A DNA stretch of 9,784 nucleotides from Candidatus Zixiibacteriota bacterium (lineage in GTDB: Bacteria; Zixibacteria; MSB-5A5; GN15; PGXB01), in NCBI GenBank assembly GCA_020345705.1, contig CP070766.1, positions 78,747-88,530 of the forward strand. The letters are read 5' to 3'. Under the pieces are notes generated by a model. The model was not told where the DNA came from. It saw only the letters and a program-made list of their open reading frames with translations, and searched no databases. Within the stretch, counting starts at the first letter, position 1; every line of letters starts with the position of its first letter. The position numbers and the translations under genes are program-made. Shown here piece by piece: positions 1 to 7,219 of the stretch.

Positions 1-2
1 GG

Positions 3-1121
3 TTGTCTCCCGGGGAGCTCGCCGGAAGGCAGGCGGAATTCAGCTTCAAGCTTTTTGCCGGGATTGTCGAAACGGATTTCGGCGAGAATATTTTCCTCTC
101 GCCGACCAGTGCTCTGCTTGCCCTCGCCATGACGTACACCGGCGCCGACGGCGAAACCGAAGCCGCCATGGCCGAAGCGCTCGAACTGGCCGGCATTGAC
201 AAAAACGACGCGGCCAGGAGTCTTGGACAACTGGCCGAATCGCTCGAGAAGATCGATCCCCAGGTTGAACTCAATATCGCCAATTCGGTCTGGGCCAAGA
301 AGGGACTGAAATTCAAAAAGGCGTTCTTTGAGACGGTCGGTCAGTACTTCGATGCTGAGATGCGGGAGCTGGCCGATGCCGGAGAAATCAACCAATGGGT
401 CGCCAAAGAAACCAAAGAGAAGATCAAAAGCATCATCGACCGCATCCGGCCGGAAGACATCATGGTTCTGATTAACGCCATCTACTTCAAGGGGATGTGG
501 ACTTCCAAATTCGACCCGGCTGACACCCGTGAACTCGACTTCACGCTACTAGACGGCGGCAAGAAAAAACATCCTCTGATGACGCAGTCCGACGAATTCC
601 GCTATTATGAAACCGAGGATTTTCAGGCCATCAGTCTGCCTTACGGAAACCGGAAATTGAGCATGTATGTATTCCTGCCGTCACAGGAGCTCGGTCTGAA
701 ACAATTTATCGCCGATCTTAACGCTGAGAACTGGCGAACTTGGCTAGGGATGTTCCGCAAAAGGGAAGGCGAAATCACTCTGCCCAGATTCAAGCTTGAA
801 TACGAAAAGGAGCTGAACGACGTTCTAAGAGCTATGGGCATGGAAATCGCTTTCAGTCCTGCCGAAGCCGATTTCTCGGAAATGTACGACATATCCTCGG
901 ATCAGAATGTGTTTATCAGCAAGGTCAAGCAGAAGACTTATGTTGAAGTCAATGAAGAAGGAACCGAGGCCGCCGCGGTGACTTCGGTGGTGATGACTTT
1001 GACTTCCGCCGCGGAACCGCCGGAAAAATTCACTATGGTCGTCGACCGGCCTTTTTTCTGCGTTATCTATGACAGCGAGACCAATACCCCGCTTTTCATG
1101 GGGGCGATCGTCGACCCGTAA
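3..1121 (+). CDS. Serpin-family serine protease inhibitor, 5' partial
   Basis: Serpins are suicide inhibitors that trap a protease when their reactive-centre loop is cleaved. The 372 visible residues cover nearly the whole fold: the 'NIFLSPTSALLALAM' helix B region (29-43), 'NAIYFKGMW' (158-166), 'LPRFKLEYE' (260-268), the hinge 'EEGTEAAAVTS' (318-328) and the signature 'VVDRPFFCVI' (346-355). The Ala-rich hinge with Thr at P14 is the pattern of inhibitory serpins. Counting from Gly320 as P15 puts P1 at Thr334 and P1' at Ser335; a one-residue shift would make P1 Leu333. The segment before 'INQWVAKET' is a few residues shorter than usual. The frame is open to the left edge and only two bases precede the first TTG, so the real start, and any signal peptide, probably lie outside the window. 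The TAA stop is at 1119-1121. Family assignment is firm; the target protease is unknown. Confidence 0.93.
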   Translation: MSPGELAGRQAEFSFKLFAGIVETDFGENIFLSPTSALLALAMTYTGADGETEAAMAEALELAGIDKNDAARSLGQLAESLEKIDPQVELNIANSVWAKKGLKFKKAFFETVGQYFDAEMRELADAGEINQWVAKETKEKIKSIIDRIRPEDIMVLINAIYFKGMWTSKFDPADTRELDFTLLDGGKKKHPLMTQSDEFRYYETEDFQAISLPYGNRKLSMYVFLPSQELGLKQFIADLNAENWRTWLGMFRKREGEITLPRFKLEYEKELNDVLRAMGMEIAFSPAEADFSEMYDISSDQNVFISKVKQKTYVEVNEEGTEAAAVTSVVMTLTSAAEPPEKFTMVVDRPFFCVIYDSETNTPLFMGAIVDP

Positions 1122-1127
1122 AATAAT

Positions 1128-1157
1128 AGCGCGGCAGATGTGGACACCTGCCGCGCT
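1128..1157 (-). terminator. Strong palindromic hairpin between convergent genes; terminator and repeat copy 1
   Basis: A perfect 10-bp stem (1128-1137 with 1148-1157, AGCGCGGCAG) encloses a 10-base loop. It sits 7 bases after the serpin stop and 25 bases beyond the stop of the opposing gene. Read on the - strand the stem is followed by ATTATTTTA, so it suits Rho-independent termination of the exported-protein gene. Read on the + strand there is no T-run, so termination of the serpin there would be weaker. Its core recurs at 4200-4222. Confidence 0.7.
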
Positions 1158-1181
1158 CACAACTCCGAAATGTCTTATCCG

Positions 1182-3893
1182 CTATCTTAGCAGCATCATT
1201 TTTCTGGTCTGAATGAAGTCGCCAGACTCCAGTCGAATGAAATATATCCCCGTGGCAACTTCGTTACCTGCCTGGTCGGTGCCGTCCCATTGAATCTCAT
1301 GCACACCGGCATCCAAATGCTTATTCACCAAGGTTTTCACATTCTGACCCATCGAGTTAAAGACTCCAAGCAATACATATGTTGCTTCAGGCAGCTCGAA
1401 GAGTATTCGTGTAGATGCGTTGAATGGATTCGGATAATTCTGGTGCAGAACAAAGTGATCCGGCAGGATCTGTCCGGAACTCGTTCCGACTGTCAGGATA
1501 TTGCCGTAGTAGTCTGATAGCTGGGACTCAGTTAAGCGTACTGAACCGTTGCCGAAAATCGGTATCGCAAGAATCCCGCCTTTTCCGGGTGAGATGCTTT
1601 TACCCGGATTCATGCTGTAAATAAGAACCTTCATAGTCCCATTCTCGTTGCCGTATTCCAGCTTCATTCCCGAAGCACTATTGATCAGTTTCGGCTCACC
1701 AAGCTGGCAATCCGAATATTCAAAGACGAAATATGCACCGCCGATGTCTTTATCATGGTTGACCAGTACTTCAACAGCCGACCGGTCAACCGACAGGTTA
1801 ACTTCAGCCGTCTGTGAGGCGGGCGTCATCTTCCAGTACGGCATTGCATCACCTATGATTATCCTGATAAGATATGTTAGATCGGCAACCGTCAGAGGTA
1901 TTCCGTCGGCGTTGACATCCGTTGCGGCGATCTGGCCGGCAGGATTGATCGTGAAGGCAGCAACATTGTAGATGAAATATTCAGTAAAAACCACGACGTC
2001 AGCTATTTCGTTTGGGACGCCGTTGAGATTGACATCACCGCGAGCGTCGATTGAATCGAGATGGATGATGCGAATGCCGCCATTCTCAAAAACCACATAC
2101 CGCACCGCCGACGGCTTGTCCGGATCGCTGTTGAGACAGTAATCGGGTGCTCCGACATTCGGTATTCTTGCTTCCTCCGGAAACTGATAGTCATCATCTT
2201 CGTCCCAGATCAGATTGCCCATGTAATCATAGATGGCTCGATCAATATATAATGTGTCGCCATTTACGGATGACACGGAATTGTCACCACAATCATCCCA
2301 GAAGAACCAGATTGGGACAAACTGGCCGCTATAGTTGTAGTTGCTTGTGACAAAAAAGGTGATGACGGCCAGTTCGTATCGATCCTTGTCAGGCGGACCA
2401 AAGCAAACCGGGTGATTTCCACCGTCATTCATATCCGCCAGGGCGATTATGCGAAGGAGACCGGATGGGCAGCCATCCCCGCAGTTTCCCTGGGCTCCCA
2501 GCCTGAAAGTGAAATACTCCCACCCGCAATCTTCAAGTAACTGGCCGGGAGTTACGCTAGTGGGAGTTAACGCCGAAGGATCATACCCCAGCAGAAAATT
2601 AAATCCGCCAAAACCATTCGAATGATCGCTGGTAAAGATCGAGATGTCCGTGACACCACCCGGCAGAACAGGTGAATATACACCGTCAACACCGAACAGG
2701 AATGGATAGCACTCGCCAATGTGGCACTCCTCCCCGGCGAAAAAATCTTGCTTCGAGGGTCCTACACCCGCATCGCAAAGATAGGAGTCGTTGGCCTGGC
2801 TCTTCACATCCTGCCACGGGATACTTATACTATAGATGAAGTCGGTACTGTCAACCGCCAGCGGAGCGTCGACGCAGTATCCCCGGAGCGCTTCTCCCGG
2901 CACCACCCAGTGTTCCCCCTCAATGACCACGCCGCCGCCGCCGACAATGTCGGGTACCGGAAACAACTCAACGTAAGAATCGAAGTGTATATCCACGTAA
3001 TCGCCCTCGAATATCGGACATGGGGCGTAAAATGCGTCAACGGCCGGGCTGAGAGTGGTATTTGACGCTCCCGCAATTTTCAGATCAAGACCCAGTATTG
3101 CATTTCCGACAATACGGTGGAATAATACCTCGTCGCTTGGAATGAATGGCCCATGCCCGTCAAGGCGAGCGAAAAAGTGAATCGCCCAGCCGTCCAATAT
3201 ATTCCAGGGGAAGTAATGATCTGGCCCAACAGCTACCCGGGCACCCGCATTGACGAAAACCTGTGCCAGCTCGCCGCCTCCGTAGGCATTAATATAGACT
3301 AAACTCCCGTTGAGCCCATAAGGCCCGTAATTACCGATGAACGCCGGAGTAACCGCAATCATCCTGGCGATGCCATCCAGATCAATTTTCTCTATTTCGC
3401 CCGGGTCATAGGTAGCCAGGTATTGATCAAATTTCTGATCGCGCGCCTCGAGCCCTTCTGCTGACCATCCATAAGCCTCCACCCCAAGATTATAGCCGTC
3501 CGCGTGGGTGGTGATCATCAGAACACCCAGATCCTGGTCATGGGCCTGGATAATCTCGCGAAAACGGTCTACAGTGCAGACTGCGGGCAAGGGGTCAGGT
3601 GCGTTCCATTCAATATATTCCTGATATACATACTGCTGCCCACACGCAACCCCCGACCATCCCTTCGGCGGCGAACACACATGAAACCGGAAATACTTCT
3701 CCGCTTGAGTACCGGTCCCATAATGCCATTTCAATGGAGAAAAGACGTAGCCAGCATTGTCCAAAAACACGCCATCTCCCACAGTAAAATTCATTTGACC
3801 CAAGCTGCTCTGGTGCAGCAACAGGGCCAGCAGCAGCAAACCAAGCGCTGCTACCCACGGATTCAGTCGGGTCGGTGACTTACTGCATCTCAT
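1182..3893 (-). CDS. Exported multidomain protein: degenerate caspase/CHAT-like domain, cohesin-like and dockerin repeats, T9SS sorting tail
   Basis: Residues 1-33 form a signal peptide: basic start, 'ALGLLLLALLL' core, probable cleavage near 'SLGQ'. Residues about 105-250 resemble a clan CD caspase/CHAT/C25 fold: 'VLMITTHADG' (His130) and 'LVYINAYGGGELAQVF' (199-213) followed by 'NAGARVAVG'. The position normally holding the nucleophile Cys is Tyr204, so protease activity is doubtful. Residues about 405-560 look like a beta-sandwich domain with 'GGFNFLLGYDPSAL'. Residues 619-684 carry two dockerin-like calcium loops (D620-V-N-L-N-G and D659-V-N-A-D-G). Residues about 695-800 look cohesin-like. 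Residues 809-903 are the 'QNYPNPFN...GIYFIRL...TRKMMLL' type IX sorting/FlgD-like domain. I infer a cell-surface or secreted protein. ATG is chosen because AGAGGAGG lies 5 bases upstream. Role and substrate are unknown; domain limits are approximate. The gene appears to be a single unit with its own promoter and terminator. Confidence 0.85.
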   Translation of the reverse strand: MRCSKSPTRLNPWVAALGLLLLALLLHQSSLGQMNFTVGDGVFLDNAGYVFSPLKWHYGTGTQAEKYFRFHVCSPPKGWSGVACGQQYVYQEYIEWNAPDPLPAVCTVDRFREIIQAHDQDLGVLMITTHADGYNLGVEAYGWSAEGLEARDQKFDQYLATYDPGEIEKIDLDGIARMIAVTPAFIGNYGPYGLNGSLVYINAYGGGELAQVFVNAGARVAVGPDHYFPWNILDGWAIHFFARLDGHGPFIPSDEVLFHRIVGNAILGLDLKIAGASNTTLSPAVDAFYAPCPIFEGDYVDIHFDSYVELFPVPDIVGGGGVVIEGEHWVVPGEALRGYCVDAPLAVDSTDFIYSISIPWQDVKSQANDSYLCDAGVGPSKQDFFAGEECHIGECYPFLFGVDGVYSPVLPGGVTDISIFTSDHSNGFGGFNFLLGYDPSALTPTSVTPGQLLEDCGWEYFTFRLGAQGNCGDGCPSGLLRIIALADMNDGGNHPVCFGPPDKDRYELAVITFFVTSNYNYSGQFVPIWFFWDDCGDNSVSSVNGDTLYIDRAIYDYMGNLIWDEDDDYQFPEEARIPNVGAPDYCLNSDPDKPSAVRYVVFENGGIRIIHLDSIDARGDVNLNGVPNEIADVVVFTEYFIYNVAAFTINPAGQIAATDVNADGIPLTVADLTYLIRIIIGDAMPYWKMTPASQTAEVNLSVDRSAVEVLVNHDKDIGGAYFVFEYSDCQLGEPKLINSASGMKLEYGNENGTMKVLIYSMNPGKSISPGKGGILAIPIFGNGSVRLTESQLSDYYGNILTVGTSSGQILPDHFVLHQNYPNPFNASTRILFELPEATYVLLGVFNSMGQNVKTLVNKHLDAGVHEIQWDGTDQAGNEVATGIYFIRLESGDFIQTRKMMLLR

Positions 3894-3898
3894 AAGGT

Positions 3899-3906
3899 CC
3901 TCCTCT
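3899..3906 (-). promoter_or_regulatory. Ribosome binding site of the exported-protein gene
   Basis: On the - strand AGAGGAGG is followed by ACCTT and then ATG (3893-3891). The 5-base spacing fixes this ATG as the start and places the signal peptide correctly at the N-terminus. Confidence 0.8.
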
Positions 3907-4126
3907 GATTACCACGGAATCGTAACTCGCGGTATTCTGGTTTGACATGTACTGGGCTCAGCCCGGCAGAGTATCCGAACACATTACGGGCGCGTCCGCC
4001 TTGTGGTCAAATTACCCTACAAGAAAGTTCCTGTGACTACAGGTGAGACCCAACGTAAGTCCCACGAATTTGCTGTAAACGGGCTAAGAGCGAGATGAAA
4101 TATCCAAGTTGTCGCCCTGTTAGATT

Positions 4127-4155
4127 AAAATACCGTACATTGACATATTTGTCAA
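4127..4155 (-). promoter_or_regulatory. Candidate promoter for the exported-protein gene
   Basis: On the - strand TTGACA (4155-4150) is followed by a 17-base spacer and TATTTT (4132-4127). This is a full match at -35 and four of six at -10 to the sigma70 consensus. The -35 box is one arm of a palindrome, TTGACA-TATT-TGTCAA (4140-4155). It lies about 235 bases upstream of the start codon, and no better promoter was found closer in. The sigma consensus of this lineage is not known to me, so this is a candidate only. Confidence 0.45.
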
Positions 4156-4199
4156 GGCATATTTGCGGTGCTTTGCAGCACGGATTACGCAGGACGCCA

Positions 4200-4222
4200 C
4201 GGCAGATGTGACCATCTGCCGC
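4200..4222. repeat. Palindromic repeat copy 2
   Basis: CGGCAGATG and CATCTGCCG form a perfect 9-bp stem around a TGAC loop (4200-4221). Aligned with 1132-1154, 20 of 23 bases match, and the changes keep the stem paired. There is no T-run on either side, so as a terminator it would be weak. It looks like a member of a REP-like dispersed family, or a second transcript-end hairpin built on the same core. Confidence 0.6.
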
Positions 4223-4245
4223 ACACAATAAACAGGAACACGCTG

Positions 4246-4263
4246 TCGGGTGCGGCGACCCGA
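4246..4263 (-). terminator. Weak candidate terminator of the pyr operon
   Basis: A TCGGGT/ACCCGA stem of 6 bp with a 6-base loop begins about 18 bases after the pyrC stop when read on the - strand. The following bases, CAGCGTGTTCCTGTTT, are only moderately T-rich, so termination here alone would be inefficient. The hairpin at 4200-4222 just beyond may help. Confidence 0.35.
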
Positions 4264-4280
4264 TAGCATACAAACACCAT

Positions 4281-5594
4281 CTAACTTCTGTACACCACCC
4301 GGCCACCGAGGATGGTACAGAAGACTTTCCCAGAGAGCTTCCAGCCGATAAAAGCCGAATTCTTCGACTTGGAGCGGAAATTATCTTTCTTGACCGTCCA
4401 CTTTTTATCGGGATCGATGATCGTTATGTCGGCAACGGAGTCTTTCTCAAGAGTTCCGCCCGGAAGACGTAAGATTCTGGCCGGGTTGACCGTCATCTTC
4501 CTGATGGCGTCGGCCCATGACAAAAATCCCTTGTCGATCAATTGCGTTTTCACCAATCCCAGCGTCGTCTCCAGGCCGATCATTCCCGAGGGGGCTTGAT
4601 CAAACTCGACATCCTTTTCTTCCTCGGAATGCGGCGCATGATCGGATGCAATGCAGTCAAGCGACCCGTCAACCAGGCATCTGATAACGGCGTCAACATC
4701 CTTTTTTGTACGAATGGGCGGATTGACCTTCAGGTTGGGATCAAACTCTTTGCCGATTTCGTCATCGGTCAGGGTGAAATGATGCGGGCAGGCCTCGGCC
4801 GTAACATTGACGCCTTCCTTTTTCGCCTGCCTGATGGCCTCCACGGCTCCGGCTGTGCTGACATGAGCGACATGAAGCTTCCCGCCGACGAAGTCGCACA
4901 GCCTGACGTCACGCAGAACAGCGATGACCTCGCCGACGGCAGGGCGCCCCTTCATCCCCAGCCGGGTGCCTTCGTAGGATTCGTTCATGACTCCACCGGC
5001 GAAGAGAAACTCGTCCTCAGCATGAGTGATAATCGGGATATCGAACATCTTGGCGTACTCAAGGGCGCGTCTCATGATTTCAGGATTCTGCACGTAACTG
5101 CCGTCGTCCGAAATCGCCACAGCCCCGCCGGCGACGAGATCGCCGATCTCGGCCAGCTCTTTTCCCTCGAGCGCCTTAGTGATGGCCCCAACGACATAGA
5201 CCCGAGCATCGGCATCCTCGGCTCGGGAGAGCACGAATTTTACCGTCTCCTGATTGTCGATTGCAGGGGTCGTGTTGGGCATGCAACATACAGTAGTGAA
5301 ACCGCCCCCTGCCGCGGCCCGGCAGCCCGTGATTATGGTCTCTTTGTCTTCGCGACCCGGCTCACGCAGGTGAACGTGCATATCTATCAGGCCGGGAGTG
5401 ACAAGTTTTCCGGAGGCATCGATAATGTTCTCTTCAGGCAGGGCGGATATCTCCTTCTTGGTCGCTTTGGACATCCTGGTGATCTTGACGATTTTGGCAT
5501 CTTTCACAAAAACGTCCGCTTCGCTTCCAAAACCCAGAGCCGGGTCGATAACACGACCGCATTTTATGACCAGATCGTATTTGGGCTTTTTCAT
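4281..5594 (-). CDS. pyrC: Dihydroorotase, class I
   Basis: Cytosolic zinc enzyme that cyclises carbamoyl aspartate to dihydroorotate, the third step of pyrimidine synthesis. The 437 residues match the usual class I length. Visible metal and substrate motifs are 'DMHVHLREPG' (D71, H73, H75, R77), 'MPNTTP' (105-110), 'ISDDGS' with the bridging Asp164 seen in class I enzymes, 'THAED' (H191), 'HVSTAG' (H244) and 'ASDHAPH' (D318). All expected ligands are present, so the protein should be an active enzyme rather than an inactive PyrB partner. The ATG at 5594-5592 lies one base after the pyrB stop, and its Shine-Dalgarno (GAGAGGAG) is formed by the last pyrB codons, which points to coupled translation. 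It is the last gene of pyrR-pyrB-pyrC and would be controlled by the PyrR leader at 7134-7297. Confidence 0.97.
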   Translation of the reverse strand: MKKPKYDLVIKCGRVIDPALGFGSEADVFVKDAKIVKITRMSKATKKEISALPEENIIDASGKLVTPGLIDMHVHLREPGREDKETIITGCRAAAGGGFTTVCCMPNTTPAIDNQETVKFVLSRAEDADARVYVVGAITKALEGKELAEIGDLVAGGAVAISDDGSYVQNPEIMRRALEYAKMFDIPIITHAEDEFLFAGGVMNESYEGTRLGMKGRPAVGEVIAVLRDVRLCDFVGGKLHVAHVSTAGAVEAIRQAKKEGVNVTAEACPHHFTLTDDEIGKEFDPNLKVNPPIRTKKDVDAVIRCLVDGSLDCIASDHAPHSEEEKDVEFDQAPSGMIGLETTLGLVKTQLIDKGFLSWADAIRKMTVNPARILRLPGGTLEKDSVADITIIDPDKKWTVKKDNFRSKSKNSAFIGWKLSGKVFCTILGGRVVYRS

Positions 5595-5595
5595 G

Positions 5596-6525
5596 CTACT
5601 CCTCTCGCTGCTTTCCCGATAAGAGATACAGTACCGCCATCCGCACCGCCTGACCGTTGGTAACCTGCTCCAGTATGACGGACGAACTGCTGTCGGCCAC
5701 TTCGGATGTTATCTCGACGCCGCGGTTCATCGGGCCCGGATGCATGATTGTATAATTCTTGTTAAGCAGTTTCAGCCGCTCCTTTGTCACGCAAAAGAGC
5801 CTGGTGTACTCCCGCATTGATGGAAAAAGCCCGGCCTGCTGGCGCTCCAGCTGGATGCGCATAACGTTCACGACATCGGCGCCGTCCATAGCCTCGTCCA
5901 GATGCGTGTAAACATCAACCCCGAATTCCTCTACCTCGTACGGCAGGAGAGTAGACGGCCCGCAGATCGCGACCGACGCTCCCATAGTCTTCAAACCCCA
6001 GATATTCGACCTGATGACCCGGGAGTGCTTGACATCACCGACCAGAACAACCCGCAGACCCTCAAGCCGGCCGTACTTCCGGCGAATGGTGAACATGTCC
6101 AGCAATGCCTGCGTCGGATGCTCATGACGACCGTCCCCGGCGTTGATGATATTGGAACCGGTACACTGTGTCAGAAAATACGGCGCCCCGGTCGAGGCGT
6201 GCCTGACAACAATCATGTTAATCTTCAACGCTTCAATGTTCTTAACGGTATCCTTAAGGGACTCACCCTTTGTTACCGACGACAACGCCCTGGAGAAATT
6301 GATTGTGTCCGCCGAAAGTCGTTTCTCCGCCAGCTCGAATGAAATCCTCGTGCGGGTGGACGGCTCGTAAAAAAGATTCAGCACCGTCACGCCTCGCAGC
6401 GTCGGAACTTTCTTGATTGGCCGTTCAATAATCTCGCGGAACGATTCGGCCGTATCCAGAATAAGCTTGATCTCACTGGCGGTGGTCTCCTCCAGTCCCA
6501 GAAGGTGTCTGCTTCGCAGTTTCAT
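5596..6525 (-). CDS. pyrB: Aspartate carbamoyltransferase catalytic subunit
   Basis: Cytosolic enzyme joining carbamoyl phosphate and aspartate, the committed step of pyrimidine synthesis. The 309 residues match a catalytic chain alone. Motifs: carbamoyl phosphate loop 'FYEPSTRTR' (52-60), 'SVTKGES' with Lys86 reaching from the neighbouring chain, 'DGRHEHPTQ' (131-139), 'VGDVKHSRV' (162-170), 'MRIQLERQ' (222-229) and 'HPGPMNRG' (262-269). No pyrI regulatory gene is adjacent, so feedback by nucleotides through PyrI is not evident; expression control through PyrR is the likely route. Its ATG overlaps the pyrR stop (ATGA, 6525-6522). A G-rich stretch (6534-6539), 8 bases upstream inside the pyrR tail, serves as its ribosome binding site. 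The 3' end abuts pyrC. Confidence 0.97.
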   Translation of the reverse strand: MKLRSRHLLGLEETTASEIKLILDTAESFREIIERPIKKVPTLRGVTVLNLFYEPSTRTRISFELAEKRLSADTINFSRALSSVTKGESLKDTVKNIEALKINMIVVRHASTGAPYFLTQCTGSNIINAGDGRHEHPTQALLDMFTIRRKYGRLEGLRVVLVGDVKHSRVIRSNIWGLKTMGASVAICGPSTLLPYEVEEFGVDVYTHLDEAMDGADVVNVMRIQLERQQAGLFPSMREYTRLFCVTKERLKLLNKNYTIMHPGPMNRGVEITSEVADSSSSVILEQVTNGQAVRMAVLYLLSGKQREE

Positions 6526-7133
6526 TTCTTCGTCCCCCCTTCAGACCGAGTCTTGGCCGACGATCGTCTCGCACCGGCTTTCTTCTTGAGGCCCGATTTT
6601 TCAATAACCACCATTTCCGTGTCGTCGCGCTCCGTCAGTCTGACCAGGACCCGGTCATCTTTCGAAGTAGGTATGTTCTTGCCGACATAATCCGGGCGGA
6701 TGGGATATTCGCGGTGGCCACGGTCGATAAGAACCGCCAGTTGAATTGAGCGCGGGCGCCCGAAATCAATGATGGCGTCCAGCGCCGCCCTTATTGTTCT
6801 GCCGGTGAAAAGAACGTCATCAACGAGAATAACGTTGCGGTCAACAACGTCGAACAATATCTCCGTTCGGGCGATGATGGGCTGGTCCAGCTTGGAGTGC
6901 ACGTCATCACGATAAAGATTGATATCAAGCAGTCCGACCGGCACCTCGACACCTTCGATCTGCGCGATTTTCCCGGCAACCCTCTTGGCCAGGTCGGCGC
7001 CCCGTTTGAGAATGCCGATAACGACCAATGTTTCGGCGCCGCTGTTTCTTTCCAGAATCTCGTGTGATATGCGGGTGACGGCGCGGGATATCTTTTTCTC
7101 ATCGAGCAGAATTTCCCCTTTGATTCTTGGCAA
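6522..7133 (-). CDS. pyrR: PyrR: pyrimidine operon RNA-binding regulator / uracil phosphoribosyltransferase
   Basis: PyrR binds a loop in pyr mRNA when UMP is abundant and often also has uracil phosphoribosyltransferase activity. Family marks are 'ILLDEKKISRAVTRISHEILERN', with the PRPP loop 'VILVDDVLFTGRT' (101-113) and 'LAVLIDRGHRE' (132-142). I choose the TTG at 7133-7131 as start because GGAGAGGAGG sits 4 bases upstream, giving 203 residues starting MPRIKGEILL. An in-frame TTG at 7169 would add 12 residues encoded by a hairpin and the ribosome site itself, and has no Shine-Dalgarno. The protein is about 20-25 residues longer than typical: the end (179-203) is a Lys/Arg-rich tail with 10 basic residues in 25. 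It is first in the operon and overlaps pyrB by four bases. Confidence 0.95.
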   Translation of the reverse strand: MPRIKGEILLDEKKISRAVTRISHEILERNSGAETLVVIGILKRGADLAKRVAGKIAQIEGVEVPVGLLDINLYRDDVHSKLDQPIIARTEILFDVVDRNVILVDDVLFTGRTIRAALDAIIDFGRPRSIQLAVLIDRGHREYPIRPDYVGKNIPTSKDDRVLVRLTERDDTEMVVIEKSGLKKKAGARRSSAKTRSEGGTKK

Positions 7134-7137
7134 TTTA

Positions 7138-7147
7138 CCTCCTCTCC
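7138..7147 (-). promoter_or_regulatory. Ribosome binding site deciding a TTG start for pyrR
   Basis: GGAGAGGAGG on the - strand is followed by TAAA and TTG (7133-7131). It is the only strong Shine-Dalgarno in the leader and excludes the longer in-frame reading. It directly follows a hairpin plus TTTT (7148-7167), so folding of that hairpin could affect access to it. Confidence 0.8.
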
Positions 7148-7167
7148 AAAAGCCGCGAATGCACGGC
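7148..7167 (-). terminator. Hairpin plus T-run just before the pyrR ribosome site
   Basis: GCCGTG-CATT-CGCGGC (7167-7152) makes a 6-bp stem including one G-U pair with a tetraloop, followed at once by TTTT (7151-7148) and the Shine-Dalgarno. It has the shape of a short intrinsic terminator. Its GCCG and CGGC arms match those of the PyrR-binding loop upstream, so alternative pairing between them is possible. It may be the conditional terminator of the attenuator, or a structure near the ribosome site. Confidence 0.45.
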
Positions 7168-7219
7168 AAATGTACAATTAGTCTTGATATGAATAATTTT
7201 TATGCGTGCTAAAATATAA

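Larger units (their letters stand above)
3894..4280. other. Intergenic region between pyrC and the exported-protein gene
   Basis: The 387 bases hold no credible gene. Starting at the pyrC end they contain a TCGGGT/ACCCGA hairpin (4246-4263), a palindromic repeat (4200-4222), a small GTGCT/AGCAC stem-loop (4168-4181), a candidate - strand promoter (4127-4155), a CCTGT/ACAGG stem-loop (4031-4044), and a GGGC/GCCC stem near 3954-3964. If the promoter is right, the exported-protein mRNA has a leader of roughly 225 bases. I recognise no known riboswitch in it. Confidence 0.6.

Noticed and set aside
825..1160. 111-codon - strand frame opposite the serpin 3' end
   Set aside because: It is antisense to the hinge and signature region of a clear serpin and resembles nothing.
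4031..4044. CCTGT/ACAGG stem-loop in the exported-protein leader as part of a riboswitch
   Set aside because: It is an isolated short stem, and no known riboswitch core motif was recognised around it.
4037..4306. An 89-codon - strand frame between pyrC and the exported-protein gene
   Set aside because: It overlaps the pyrC end, contains the repeat hairpin and has no ribosome site or family resemblance.
4542..5663. Long + strand open frame of 373 codons opposite pyrC and the end of pyrB
   Set aside because: It lies antisense to two genes with complete motifs, its translation resembles no family, and it is the mirror effect of GC-rich coding on the other strand.
7131..7169. Longer pyrR reading starting at an upstream TTG (7169)
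   Set aside because: The added codons run through a hairpin and the Shine-Dalgarno, no ribosome site precedes them, and family members begin near the downstream TTG.
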